Shown here piece after piece: positions 51,903 to 61,025 of a DNA stretch of 64,000 nucleotides. Positions within the stretch are counted from its first letter, which is position 1; each line of letters opens with the position of its first letter. The translations under genes and the position numbers were made by a program. The notes under the pieces are model-generated. The model was not told the DNA's origin. It ran no database searches and saw only the letters and a list, made by a program, of their open reading frames with translations. The stretch is from Candidatus Binatia bacterium (GTDB lineage Bacteria > Desulfobacterota > Binatia > Bin18), in assembly GCA_022820725.1 (NCBI GenBank), contig JAJEFA010000012.1, positions 1 to 64,000 of the forward strand, in the 5' to 3' direction.

Positions 51903-54755
51903 ATGGCAGCGAAGGTGCGGAGGGAAGAGCGGACGGAGGAAACAGCCAAGGCAGATGGGGAACCCGTGGCAGAACAATCCAAACAACAACCGGTCCGGAA
52001 AAGCACAGGTCTGACGATTCAGCGCCATTTCACCCAGTCGAACATCGATCCGTTCGAGACAGTTGAATGGGAAAAGCGGAGCGCCGTGATATCGGGCGAA
52101 AACGGAGAGGTGGTTTTTGAGCAACACGGGGTCGATATCCCGAAATCCTGGTCCCAGCTCGCGACCAATGTGGTGGTTTCAAAATATTTTCGGGGTCCGC
52201 TCGGGACCCCACAGCGAGAGTCCAGCGTCCGCCAGATGATCGGGCGCGTGGTCAACACGATTACCACCTGGGGAAAGCAGGGCAACTATTTTACCAGTAC
52301 GGATGACGCGCAGACTTTTTCAGATGAATTAACCCATTTGCTCGTCCAACAGAAATTGGCTTTTAACAGCCCGGTCTGGTTCAACGTCGGCGTCGAGCCC
52401 CACCCTCAATGTTCCGCGTGTTTTATTCTGTCGGTCGACGACACGATGGACTCCATCCTGGATTGGTATCGCAGGGAAGGCGTAATTTTTAAGGGCGGCT
52501 CAGGGTCGGGGGTCAATCTGTCCGCAATCCGCTCGTCAAAAGAGCAGTTAGGGGGCGGTGGAACAGCGTCGGGACCGGTTTCTTTTATGCGGGCCGCAGA
52601 TGCCTCCGCCGGGGTTATTAAGTCCGGCGGGAAAACACGCCGAGCCGCGAAAATGGTTGTCCTCAACGCTGACCATCCGGACATCCTCGAGTTTATTCAG
52701 TGTAAGGCTGAGGAGGAGAAAAAAGCCTGGACCTTGATTGAGGCCGGTTATGACGGCTCCATCGACGGGGATGCCTATAGTTCTATTTTCTTCCAGAATG
52801 CCAACAACTCGGTTCGAGCAACTGATGGCTTTATGCAGGCCGTGGTGAATAATACCGAGTGGCAGACACATTATGTCCTGACCGGTGATCCGTGCGCATC
52901 CTATCAGGCGCGTGACCTCATGCAGATGATTGCCGCGGCAACGCATCACTGTGGCGATCCGGGTATGCAGTTCGATACCACCATCAATGACTGGCATACC
53001 TGCCCGAATACCGGTCGGATTAATGCCTCGAATCCGTGCTCGGAGTATATGCACCTTGACGATAGCGCCTGTAATTTGGCCTCGCTCAATCTACTCAAAT
53101 TCCTCAAAGACGACGGGAGCTTTGACACCGCCGCGTTTAAGCACGCCGTCGATATCAGCATCACGGCACAGGATATCATCGTCGATAATTCCAGCTATCC
53201 GACGGAGGGAATCACCGCCAATGCCAAGGCGTTTCGCGAACTCGGCCTTGGTTATGCCAACCTCGGCGCCCTCCTGATGTCCCTCGGCCTACCCTATGAT
53301 TCAGAAGCCGGACGGCAGTACGCCGGAGCGGTCACTGCCCTGATGACGGGCCAGGCCTATCGGCAGTCGGCTCGCATTGCCGAAGAGATTGGACCTTTTT
53401 CCGGGTATGCAAAGAACAGCAAGCCCATGCTGAAAGTCATCGACAAGCACCGCTCCTATGCCTATAAGCTGGACCCCGCCCTCGTTCCGCTTGATCTGCT
53501 GTCGGACGCGCGTAAGGCCTGGGACGAAGCCTTGCTGTTGGGGCAAGCCGCTGGGTATCGCAACTCGCAAGCAAGCGTATTAGCGCCAACTGGCACCATT
53601 GCTTTCATGATGGACTGTGACACCACCGGTGTTGAACCCGATATCGCCCTGGTCAAATACAAACGCCTGGTCGGTGGCGGCATGCTCAAGATCGTGAACA
53701 ATACAGTTCCCCGCTCCCTCAAACGGCTCGGCTACGACAGCAAGGAAATCCAGTCTATTGTGGAATATATCGACGAGCATGAAACGATTGAGGGCTCTCC
53801 CTATTTACGCGACGAACACCTCAGCGTATTTGACTGTGCATTTAAGCCGGCGAATGGGAGTCGGACGATTCATCATTTAGGCCATTTGCGCATGATGGGC
53901 GCGGTCCAGCCTTTTATTTCCGGGGCAATCTCAAAAACGATTAATATGCCCAACGATGCCACAGTCGAAGACATTACCCATGCCTATATTGAGGCCTGGA
54001 AGCTCGGACTGAAGGCGGTCGCGATCTATCGGGATGGCTGTAAGCGGGTTCAGCCCCTCGGAACACAGAAACAGTCTCCTCAATCGGGACAGCAAACCGA
54101 CCAGACCGTCACTCCGGCTGAGCCAAAACCGACCCGCAGGCATTTACCGGAAGACCGGAGTGCCATTTGTCACAAGTTCGAGATTGCCGGGCATGAAGGT
54201 TATATTCACATCGGCTTTTATGAGGACGGGACGCCCGGTGAAATGTTCATCCGGATGGCGAAGGAAGGCAGTACGATTTCGGGCTTAATGGACACGATAG
54301 CCACTCTGACCTCGGTCTCGTTGCAGTATGGCGTGCCACTCGAGGCCTTGGTCGCTAAGTTCAGCCACGTCCGATTTGAGCCGTCAGGCTTCACCCGGAA
54401 CCCCGATATTCCGTTTGCGAAATCCTTAACGGATTATATCTTCCGCTTTCTGGGCACCCGTTTCTTGTCCACCGAGCAGAAGCAGGATGCAGGATTAGCT
54501 ACAGCGGATCCTGACTCCCTCCAGACTGGCTCTCATACGCCAGCACCTGTCGTATCGGTGGAACACGTCGCAGAGACACCGCCCGCTGCTATCGATGAGC
54601 GTATCCCGCAAACATCGGCGGACACTTCCTATACCCGTCCAACCTGGCAGGCCCAAGCCGATGCGCCAAGTTGTGCGGACTGTGGATCGATCATGATTCG
54701 AAACGGGTCGTGTTACAAGTGTTTGGATTGTGGTTCAACAAGCGGCTGTTCGTAG
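51903..54755 (+). CDS. nrdJ: Adenosylcobalamin-dependent (class II) ribonucleotide reductase
   Basis: The protein has 950 residues. FNSPVWFNVG and HPQCSACFILSVDDTMDSIL open the barrel; GGSGSGVNLSAIRS, the finger-loop NPCSEYMHLDDSACNLASL with the catalytic Cys, and APTGTIAFMMDCDTTGVEPD are NrdJ features. The C-terminus holds a TSCPD-type domain and a Cys-rich tail (CADCGS then CYKCLDCGS) for thiol re-reduction. Makes dNTPs without oxygen dependence. GGAGAGGAGG precedes the ATG. No cobalamin riboswitch is evident in the 120-base leader. Confidence 0.95.
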   Translation: MAAKVRREERTEETAKADGEPVAEQSKQQPVRKSTGLTIQRHFTQSNIDPFETVEWEKRSAVISGENGEVVFEQHGVDIPKSWSQLATNVVVSKYFRGPLGTPQRESSVRQMIGRVVNTITTWGKQGNYFTSTDDAQTFSDELTHLLVQQKLAFNSPVWFNVGVEPHPQCSACFILSVDDTMDSILDWYRREGVIFKGGSGSGVNLSAIRSSKEQLGGGGTASGPVSFMRAADASAGVIKSGGKTRRAAKMVVLNADHPDILEFIQCKAEEEKKAWTLIEAGYDGSIDGDAYSSIFFQNANNSVRATDGFMQAVVNNTEWQTHYVLTGDPCASYQARDLMQMIAAATHHCGDPGMQFDTTINDWHTCPNTGRINASNPCSEYMHLDDSACNLASLNLLKFLKDDGSFDTAAFKHAVDISITAQDIIVDNSSYPTEGITANAKAFRELGLGYANLGALLMSLGLPYDSEAGRQYAGAVTALMTGQAYRQSARIAEEIGPFSGYAKNSKPMLKVIDKHRSYAYKLDPALVPLDLLSDARKAWDEALLLGQAAGYRNSQASVLAPTGTIAFMMDCDTTGVEPDIALVKYKRLVGGGMLKIVNNTVPRSLKRLGYDSKEIQSIVEYIDEHETIEGSPYLRDEHLSVFDCAFKPANGSRTIHHLGHLRMMGAVQPFISGAISKTINMPNDATVEDITHAYIEAWKLGLKAVAIYRDGCKRVQPLGTQKQSPQSGQQTDQTVTPAEPKPTRRHLPEDRSAICHKFEIAGHEGYIHIGFYEDGTPGEMFIRMAKEGSTISGLMDTIATLTSVSLQYGVPLEALVAKFSHVRFEPSGFTRNPDIPFAKSLTDYIFRFLGTRFLSTEQKQDAGLATADPDSLQTGSHTPAPVVSVEHVAETPPAAIDERIPQTSADTSYTRPTWQAQADAPSCADCGSIMIRNGSCYKCLDCGSTSGCS

Positions 54756-54862
54756 ACTTTGTCCAGCGGGGGGAAAGAATGCACTGTGGGGAAAGGGAGG
54801 CAAGGGGCAGCATAGTGAGGGAAATGAGGATGCCTCTCTGGGACGGGCCGGTACCAAACCGG

Positions 54863-54886
54863 GCGGGGCGCTGTACAGCGCCCCGC
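54863..54886. repeat. 24-base perfect palindrome after nrdJ
   Basis: GCGGGGCGCTGT and its reverse complement are contiguous (centre GTAC). A cruciform or very stable hairpin, possibly a terminator without U-tract or a member of a dispersed GC palindrome family. Confidence 0.8.
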
Positions 54887-54970
54887 GGTTGGCCTCGGTC
54901 GGGGCGATAGGACGGATTTCTCCTGACAGCAAGAAATTGCCCGGTTTTTTGAATTTTTTGAATATGATTT

Positions 54971-55007
54971 CCATGAGCGGGGACAGGCTCAACAGCCCCG
55001 CTCATGG
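54971..55007. repeat. 12-bp-stem hairpin
   Basis: CCATGAGCGGGG and CCCCGCTCATGG pair perfectly around a 13-base loop. Likely transcript-end structure or dispersed repeat. Confidence 0.8.
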
Positions 55008-55258
55008 CCCGGACCTGATCGGTTTCCCGCTACGCATCAATTACTCAGCGTCACCGGCATCGGGATGGGATAGGCATACGATATGCCATAAATCAGATGC
55101 GGACCCGTGGATTTTGCCATTTGCATCTCTTTTGGCTTGGTCCGCGGGGAAATGTGTAAGACAAAGCCGTTTTTTGCCGTTAAAAGACGCTGCCGTCCGG
55201 GTGATTTCTTTCCTGAAGGCTGCATAGTGTGTAAGCGGATTCTTGCGGTCTATCCGGA

Positions 55259-55513
55259 CTAGTGGCCAACCTCTTTGGCTAATCCTGGAGAGCTGGTCTC
55301 CTCGGCCTGATCAAGCAAATAACCGAGTTCCCGTAGCCCTTCATTCATATGGTAGGCGACGGACAAGAGTGAGCCATAGGTCTCCTCGTCCGGGTCGTAC
55401 AATTTGAGGTGATCGTTGATGACACATAGGAGCTCCCGCATCTGCTCTTCAGCATGTATGAGATGCTCACATGGAGCCAGCGTCTCCCCCGTTTCATTGA
55501 GCAATGTTGCCAT
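55259..55513 (-). CDS. Small helical uncharacterised protein
   Basis: The protein has 84 residues, acidic and predicted all-helical (HAEEQMRELLCVINDHLKLY, YGSLLSVAYHMNEGLRELGY). Not recognised; no clear Shine-Dalgarno, but the composition is protein-like and no longer frame competes. Confidence 0.5.
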   Translation of the reverse strand: MATLLNETGETLAPCEHLIHAEEQMRELLCVINDHLKLYDPDEETYGSLLSVAYHMNEGLRELGYLLDQAEETSSPGLAKEVGH

Positions 55514-55648
55514 AAAGGGTATTGTAGCCGACCTGCTACGTGTCGCCTAGTGGGAGACATATTTCCCTGACCTCTACACAGCGGTCTTGACTCAGAGGGG
55601 AAAAAAGAGCTCTGATATTATACACAATAAAGGCATATCGGAGGCATT

Positions 55649-56434
55649 GTGAAACGCATATATACGAGTCTAGTGGTCCTCGTGGTCAGCTTCAGCGCTA
55701 TGGGGTTACTCGCAGCGAATCCTCAAAATCATATTGACAGCGGCCGTCAATTTGAGAGCGAGATGCGCTGGGGTGAGGCCATGGCCGAATACCACTGGAT
55801 TCTCACCGAAATTGACGAGAACCATGTGGAGGCGCACTACCGTCTCGGCGTTGTTCGCGAAAAACTTGGCGCAATAGAAGACGCCATTCAGTCCTATAAA
55901 ACCGTCCTGCAACTCAACCCTAGCCACCCTGGGGCAAAGAGCTTTCTTGAGGGATATTATGTGAACGAAGGGATTGCGTTTCGCCGAGAACAGCAATTTG
56001 ATAAGGCCAAGGCTGCATTCCAGCAGGCCCTCCAGATTAATGGCTCCTCGGCGGCCGCCCATTTTGAGTTGGGCCAGGAGTTCGCACGCCAGGGACAGCT
56101 CGATCAAGCGATACAGCAGTACCAGGAATCGATTCGACTCGATCCAAATAAGAGTACCGCCCATACGCGCCTGGCCGCGGCATACACAGAAAAAGGGCAA
56201 TACGAACAGGCCATTCAGGCGTACCAAGAGGTCATCAAACAGCATCCCCGGGATCCTGCCGCGCACGACGGACTCGGCGTTGCGTACAGTAAAACCGGGC
56301 AGCGAGAGAAGGCCATAGAGACGCTCGGACAGGCGGTTCGGTTTTATCTCGTTCGAGGGGAACGCGAACAGGCCAGACCAGCCTACGAACTCCAAAAGAA
56401 ACTGTTAGCGGAAAAAAATTCGGGGGGAAAGTAA
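55649..56434 (+). CDS. Exported tetratricopeptide-repeat protein
   Basis: The protein has 261 residues, GTG start with CGGAGG upstream. A signal segment (LVVLVVSFSAMGLLAANPQ) is followed by about six TPRs, for example AHYRLGVVREKLGAIEDAIQ, AHFELGQEFARQGQLDQAIQ and AHTRLAAAYTEKGQYEQAIQ. TPR arrays mediate protein contacts; this one is periplasmic or membrane-anchored. Partner unknown. Confidence 0.85.
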   Translation: MKRIYTSLVVLVVSFSAMGLLAANPQNHIDSGRQFESEMRWGEAMAEYHWILTEIDENHVEAHYRLGVVREKLGAIEDAIQSYKTVLQLNPSHPGAKSFLEGYYVNEGIAFRREQQFDKAKAAFQQALQINGSSAAAHFELGQEFARQGQLDQAIQQYQESIRLDPNKSTAHTRLAAAYTEKGQYEQAIQAYQEVIKQHPRDPAAHDGLGVAYSKTGQREKAIETLGQAVRFYLVRGEREQARPAYELQKKLLAEKNSGGK

Positions 56435-56452
56435 GATCTCAGACAACCGCCT

Positions 56453-57217
56453 TCACTTCGATAGCTCCATTGCATCCAGCCTGGGAAAGAAGGTCCGGCA
56501 TACGCGCGAGATCGTTTCGGCAGCCCGCCTCCTGCATTGCTGGAGTCGGACGAAAAAGGGCAGATGCTGCGGATGGGTGGCAATATGAGCCAGCGCTTTG
56601 GAGAGTCGGATTTTTCCCTCTGCGGTTGCAACTCCTTTCATGGGTGGAATGACCATATCAACCGAATCAAGAATGACGCGCAAGACTAAAAATGGCAGGG
56701 TGCGCTCCACGGCAAAGGCAGCATGCACTCCACTTTCCATCTCAACGGCAATACAATCTGTCTCTCGTCCCCGCTTTTCTTTTTCCTGCCGAGTAAAGAG
56801 GACTCGGGGACTCGTGACGATTCCTCCTTCAATCGTTTCGACGCCTGCCCGCTGGGCGGCGTCCCGAGCGGCGACGAAAAGGCGGCTATCGACTTCGAAA
56901 GTATCGAGCTGCCCTTCTCGCTCCTCGGTATACATGCGCAAAGCCGGAGCCAGAACGAGTTGGCCGGCGGTAAGCCCTGGAATTAACGCCCCCGCACAAC
57001 CAATGGAGAGCACAGCCGAAAGCGGCGTGTCCATAAATGCCTTGACCGTCTGACGGGCCCGGCGCGGCCCTATCCCCCCAGTAACAATGAGAATATCCCG
57101 TCGCCCACTGAAGCCGTGCCAAACCCCCTCCCCCTCTCGCCTTACCTGACGCAACACCGAACGCACAGCTGCGCTTTCCCAGGCAAGCGCGGTAAAGACA
57201 ACGATAGGCCGTGTCAT
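56453..57217 (-). CDS. hpnG: Hopanoid-associated phosphorylase/nucleosidase (HpnG-like)
   Basis: The protein has 254 residues of the purine phosphorylase/MTAN fold: IVVFTALAWESAAVRSVLRQ, ILIVTGGIGPRRARQTVKAF, VLSIGCAGALIPGLTAGQLV and CIAVEMESGVHAAFAVE. HpnG removes adenine from adenosylhopane on the way to bacteriohopanetetrol. The assignment over futalosine or MTA nucleosidase rests mainly on its place beside hpnB- and hpnA-like genes. Confidence 0.78.
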   Translation of the reverse strand: MTRPIVVFTALAWESAAVRSVLRQVRREGEGVWHGFSGRRDILIVTGGIGPRRARQTVKAFMDTPLSAVLSIGCAGALIPGLTAGQLVLAPALRMYTEEREGQLDTFEVDSRLFVAARDAAQRAGVETIEGGIVTSPRVLFTRQEKEKRGRETDCIAVEMESGVHAAFAVERTLPFLVLRVILDSVDMVIPPMKGVATAEGKIRLSKALAHIATHPQHLPFFVRLQQCRRRAAETISRVCRTFFPRLDAMELSK

Positions 57218-57247
57218 ACTAACCCCTGTCTAAACGCATTCTGTGAC

Positions 57248-58456
57248 CTAACGCCAGTCGACGCGTTTTTTCCGTAAGTGGCGGAATGCCGAATCGAGAG
57301 TCATCGCTTCATACAGCATTGCAGCCAACGGCAAGCTGAAGCCCCAGACGCTGCGCAAATCAAAAAAACGAACGCCAGGGAGATACAGCGTGGTCATCAG
57401 GCCCCAGGCGATTCCTCCTTCGAGCATCAAAAGGAAAGCCAGCCGTGCCGAAACCTCGGTATCAACAACTGAAGGAAGACCGAAAAATACGAGGCCACAG
57501 AGAAAAAAAATGGGAGGGATACCAAACGCAACAGCCATACCGACAACAGTACCAATGAGTCGAGGCCAGGAATAATTGAGCTCAGTAAAGGCAGTCCGTC
57601 GGACCATACGCCAGATACTGCCTACCGTATCGTAGACGCGCAGACTTTTGACGTCAGTGTGGCTCAGGCAGAGCCGAATCGGGAGCCCCACTCCCTTCAC
57701 CAGTTGGCCAAGCGTCACATCGTCTATGATCCGGTCCCGTAAAGCCTGAAATCCACCGATGCGGATGAGGGCCTGAGAGGAGAGTAAGACACATCCGCCA
57801 GCCGATGCGGCAGTTGTTTTCCGGGAGTCGTTTACCCAACGCAGGGGATAGAGCAGGATAAAGAAGAAGACAAAGGACGGGATGAGCAGGCGTTCGGCAA
57901 AGGACACACAACGCAGACGAGCCATCCGACTATTGAGCGCGAGTTGTGCAGCTTCACTGTCTGTCACTAGGTGTCGGAGGGACTCGGGGGCGTGCCAAAT
58001 GTCGGCATCAGTCAGAAGAAGATAGTCGGGAAGATCCTCGTTCGAGCCCGGCCCAAATCCACACGCCACGGCTCCTTGCTGGAGCGCCCACATCTTGCCG
58101 ACCCAGCCGGCTGGAAGCGCTGTCCCTGAAACAACACGCAAGCGTTCTGTAGCCTTGGCTTGCTCGGCGATTACAGCAGCAACAGTCGCGGTTTGATCGT
58201 GGGAACGATCATCAATGACGCTTACCGAGAATGGTCCTGGATAGTCTTGATGCAGCAGAGAAGGTAGCGTCTCGCGCAGTACCGCTGCTTCGTTTCTGGC
58301 CGGGATTAAAACCTGAACAGACGGCCATTGATACGGCTCAAGAGGTAGCACATTATCCTCTCCAACAGGGCGAAAATTCCACGGATGCGCCGGATGCAGC
58401 GCTATGCCGACCCAAATGAACAGAGCAAGTGCCCCGAGCACGAGACAAATTGCCAC
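57248..58456 (-). CDS. hpnB: Hopene-associated glycosyltransferase (HpnB-like)
   Basis: The protein has 402 residues, GTG start with AGGAGG 6 bases upstream. An N-terminal membrane segment precedes a GT-A domain: VQVLIPARNEAAVLRETLPS, VSVIDDRSHDQT, LLTDADIWHAPESL, then three C-terminal membrane helices (for example LIGTVVGMAVAFGIPPIFFL). This layout matches family-2 hopene-associated transferases. Confidence 0.85.
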   Translation of the reverse strand: MAICLVLGALALFIWVGIALHPAHPWNFRPVGEDNVLPLEPYQWPSVQVLIPARNEAAVLRETLPSLLHQDYPGPFSVSVIDDRSHDQTATVAAVIAEQAKATERLRVVSGTALPAGWVGKMWALQQGAVACGFGPGSNEDLPDYLLLTDADIWHAPESLRHLVTDSEAAQLALNSRMARLRCVSFAERLLIPSFVFFFILLYPLRWVNDSRKTTAASAGGCVLLSSQALIRIGGFQALRDRIIDDVTLGQLVKGVGLPIRLCLSHTDVKSLRVYDTVGSIWRMVRRTAFTELNYSWPRLIGTVVGMAVAFGIPPIFFLCGLVFFGLPSVVDTEVSARLAFLLMLEGGIAWGLMTTLYLPGVRFFDLRSVWGFSLPLAAMLYEAMTLDSAFRHLRKKRVDWR

Positions 58457-58488
58457 ACCAGTCCTCCTAGAGGGATGGTGTCATCCCC

Positions 58489-59481
58489 CTATCCTTTCAC
58501 ATAGTCGTGTGCGCGGAACCACGTAATCGCCTTGTGGAAGGCTTCACGTACAGCAGTTTGCGGGAGTCCTAATTCATGTATGGCCTTGGTCGGATTGAAA
58601 AACATTTTTTTCTTACTCAGTCGAACTCCAACGGGAGGGGCAAAAGGCTCACGGCCGGGAATAAGACGAGCGAGGGCAGCATCACCATAGGCAACCCCTA
58701 AGGCGAGCGCATACGGCACCTTGAAGCGAGGTGCCGGACGGCCGGTGAGCTCGGCGAGGAGTTGGAGGATCTGTTGGAGCGTCAGGTTCTCATTGCCGAG
58801 AATATATCTCTCTCCTATTTTTCCATGAATGGCAGCCAAAAGATGGCCCTGGGCCACATCCTCAACGTCGACCACATTCAGCCCAGTGTCCACATAGCCC
58901 GGCATATTCCCGTTCAGGAAATCCACAATGAGCTTACCGGTGGGAGTGGGCTTGATATCACCTCTACCAACAGGAGTGCTCGGGTTTACGATAACAAGAG
59001 GCAAGCCGTCTCGGGCATATTGCAGTGCCACTTGTTCGGCCAGGAATTTGCTCCGCTTGTAATGACCGACCATATCAGCGAGACTGACCGGAGTATTTTC
59101 CGTGCCTTGACCGCCATCACTCGGAATGCCAAGTGTCGCTACGGAACTCGTGTACACGATTTTTTCCACTCCGACCTCACGCGCCGCACGTAAAATATTC
59201 TCCGTACCGAGGACATTGCAGTCATACATGTCTTGCTTACGACGGACCCATAATTTGTATAGCGCGGCGACATGATAGACTTGGTGACAGCCACGAGTCG
59301 CCTGAAGGACGCTCTGATAGTCCCGCACATCGCCGGTAACGATATCGACCGGGAGAGCTTTCACCAAATCGGGATTTGCCGCCTGGCGCATGAGGACGCG
59401 GACGTGTGAGCCGGCCTGAACAAGTGCACGGGCAACCGCTCCACCAACAAAACCAGACGCGCCAGTGACCAACACGGGCAT
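58489..59481 (-). CDS. hpnA: Hopanoid-associated sugar epimerase (HpnA-like)
   Basis: The protein has 330 residues of the extended SDR family: VLVTGASGFVGGAVARALVQ, YHVAALYKLWVRRKQDMYDC, GHYKRSKFLAEQVALQYA (catalytic YxxxK) and NPSTPVGRGDIKPTPTGKLI. This last string is highly typical of HpnA. First gene of the hpnA-hpnB-hpnG unit; squalene-hopene cyclase and HpnH are not in this window. Confidence 0.88.
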   Translation of the reverse strand: MPVLVTGASGFVGGAVARALVQAGSHVRVLMRQAANPDLVKALPVDIVTGDVRDYQSVLQATRGCHQVYHVAALYKLWVRRKQDMYDCNVLGTENILRAAREVGVEKIVYTSSVATLGIPSDGGQGTENTPVSLADMVGHYKRSKFLAEQVALQYARDGLPLVIVNPSTPVGRGDIKPTPTGKLIVDFLNGNMPGYVDTGLNVVDVEDVAQGHLLAAIHGKIGERYILGNENLTLQQILQLLAELTGRPAPRFKVPYALALGVAYGDAALARLIPGREPFAPPVGVRLSKKKMFFNPTKAIHELGLPQTAVREAFHKAITWFRAHDYVKG

Positions 59482-59582
59482 AGCCCCTTCCCGTAGATTG
59501 CCTCTCTTCAGGTGTCAAGGGTATAGGTTCACCGGCTTGGGTCTGTTATGAGAAGAAAAGCTTTTTTGTGAGGAGGCAGGCT

Positions 59583-59906
59583 ATGGCTGATATTCAGCAG
59601 GTTTCAGATTCCAGTTTTGACGGTGATGTTCTGAAGGCGGATGTCCCGGTTCTGATCGATTTTTGGGCTCCGTGGTGTGGTCCCTGTCGGGCTATTGCAC
59701 CGATTGTTGAAGAACTCGCCGGCGAATATGATGGTAAGCTCAAGATTGTCAAAATGAACGTTGACGACAATCCCCAGACACCAGCCCAGTACGGGGTTAG
59801 GGGCATTCCGAATCTTATTTTGTTCAAGGATGGCGAAGTCAAGCAGCAAATTGTCGGGGCGGTTCCGAAGGCACACCTCGTAAAAGCTATTGACGACGTT
59901 GTCTAA
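59583..59906 (+). CDS. trxA: Thioredoxin
   Basis: The protein has 107 residues. Active site WCGPC at residues 31-35 with cis-Pro loop [14 protein letters not shown]. General disulfide reductant, and a plausible electron donor for the class II ribonucleotide reductase. The ATG follows GAGGAGG; an upstream ATG five codons earlier is less well placed. Confidence 0.95.
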   Translation: MADIQQVSDSSFDGDVLKADVPVLIDFWAPWCGPCRAIAPIVEELAGEYDGKLKIVKMNVDDNPQTPAQYGVRGIPNLILFKDGEVKQQIVGAVPKAHLVKAIDDVV

Positions 59907-59921
59907 GGCAGTCAGAGGTAT

Positions 59922-61025
59922 TCAAAAGAACAGGCGTCTAGTGCTCACATTGAGCGCTAGGCCGACCGCCACCATCGTCGTGAGCAAGGAAGAACCCCCG
60001 TAGCTCAAAAAGGGCAAGGGAACTCCGACGACAGGCAGCACCCCGACATTCATCCCGGCATTGATCACAATCTGCCAGAATATGATCCCGGCGACCCCAA
60101 CGGAGAGAAGCAAACTGAACCGTTCACGCGCCCGGAGAGCAATGACGAGCAGACGTGCCAACAGGATGCCGTATAATATCAAGAGGCCAAGGGCCCCGAC
60201 AAATCCCCACTCTTCAGCAAAGACGGCAAAGACAAAATCCGTATGCTTTTCAGGCAGAAAGTCGAGACGATTCTGCGTTCCCAGCAGGAACCCTTTGCCC
60301 CAGACCCCCCCTGATCCAACCGTCACCTGTGATTGGATCATGTGGTAGCCTGCGCCGAGGGGATCGACGTCCGGGTATAAGAACGACAAGACTCTTTGCT
60401 GCTGGTAGGGTTTGAGATAAGCCCAGATGAAAGGCAGAATGCTCCCACCAGCCAGAGCAAGAACGGATAAGGACTGCAAACGCAGACCCGCCGTAAAAGT
60501 CAGAGTGAGAAAGAGAAGCCCCAGCGTGATGGTAGTTCCAAGATTTGGCTGCCAGAGGACGAGGACCGCCGGGGCGGCAAAAAATGCAGCTGGAGCGAGA
60601 ATGTCTCTGACACCATATCCCCCCGCAGGTACGGTGCGGTGATACCAGCGGGCCAGTACGAGGAGCAGACCAATTTTCATGAATTCAGCCGGCTGGAGAG
60701 AAAACATACCAACGTAGATCCAGCGACGTGCCCCCCCACCAAAGGAGCCAATAAGGGGTACGAGGACAAGGAGACCGAGGGCCGCTCCGTATAAGAGATA
60801 GGCCCACTGCTCGAGCCGACGATAGTCAATAGCAAAGGCGAGACCCATCCCGCAAAAGCCCACGGCAGCCCAGGTGAGCTGCCGTATGAACTGCGGACTC
60901 GCCTGCGGTGACCCGTCATAGGTTGCGCTGTAGAGCCCGAGCAGGCCAAGACCCAGCAGCCCGACCGTCAGACAAAATAATATCCAGTCGAAATGCTCAA
61001 CCAGCCGTCTGTCGAACCCCATCAT
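59922..61025 (-). CDS. rodA: Rod-shape-determining glycosyltransferase RodA
   Basis: The protein has 367 residues with about ten membrane helices of the SEDS family. WIYVGMFSLQPAEFMKIGLL and the terminal GVPLPFLSYGGSSLLTTMVA are diagnostic; RodA polymerises lipid II during elongation. Overlaps the PBP2 gene by 29 bases, so coupled. Confidence 0.93.
   Translation of the reverse strand: MMGFDRRLVEHFDWILFCLTVGLLGLGLLGLYSATYDGSPQASPQFIRQLTWAAVGFCGMGLAFAIDYRRLEQWAYLLYGAALGLLVLVPLIGSFGGGARRWIYVGMFSLQPAEFMKIGLLLVLARWYHRTVPAGGYGVRDILAPAAFFAAPAVLVLWQPNLGTTITLGLLFLTLTFTAGLRLQSLSVLALAGGSILPFIWAYLKPYQQQRVLSFLYPDVDPLGAGYHMIQSQVTVGSGGVWGKGFLLGTQNRLDFLPEKHTDFVFAVFAEEWGFVGALGLLILYGILLARLLVIALRARERFSLLLSVGVAGIIFWQIVINAGMNVGVLPVVGVPLPFLSYGGSSLLTTMVAVGLALNVSTRRLFF

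Larger units (their letters stand above)
54756..55258. other. 503-base intergenic region with two strong hairpins
   Basis: I see no convincing gene. It contains a 24-base perfect palindrome and a 12-bp stem hairpin just after nrdJ. A 62-codon minus-strand frame (55037-55225) has no ribosome-binding site. Confidence 0.5.

Noticed and set aside
55037..55225. 62-codon minus-strand frame ending in an aromatic-rich tail, considered as a RiPP precursor
   Set aside because: There is no ribosome-binding site, no maturation enzyme nearby, and no acidic residue at the ring position expected for a lasso peptide.
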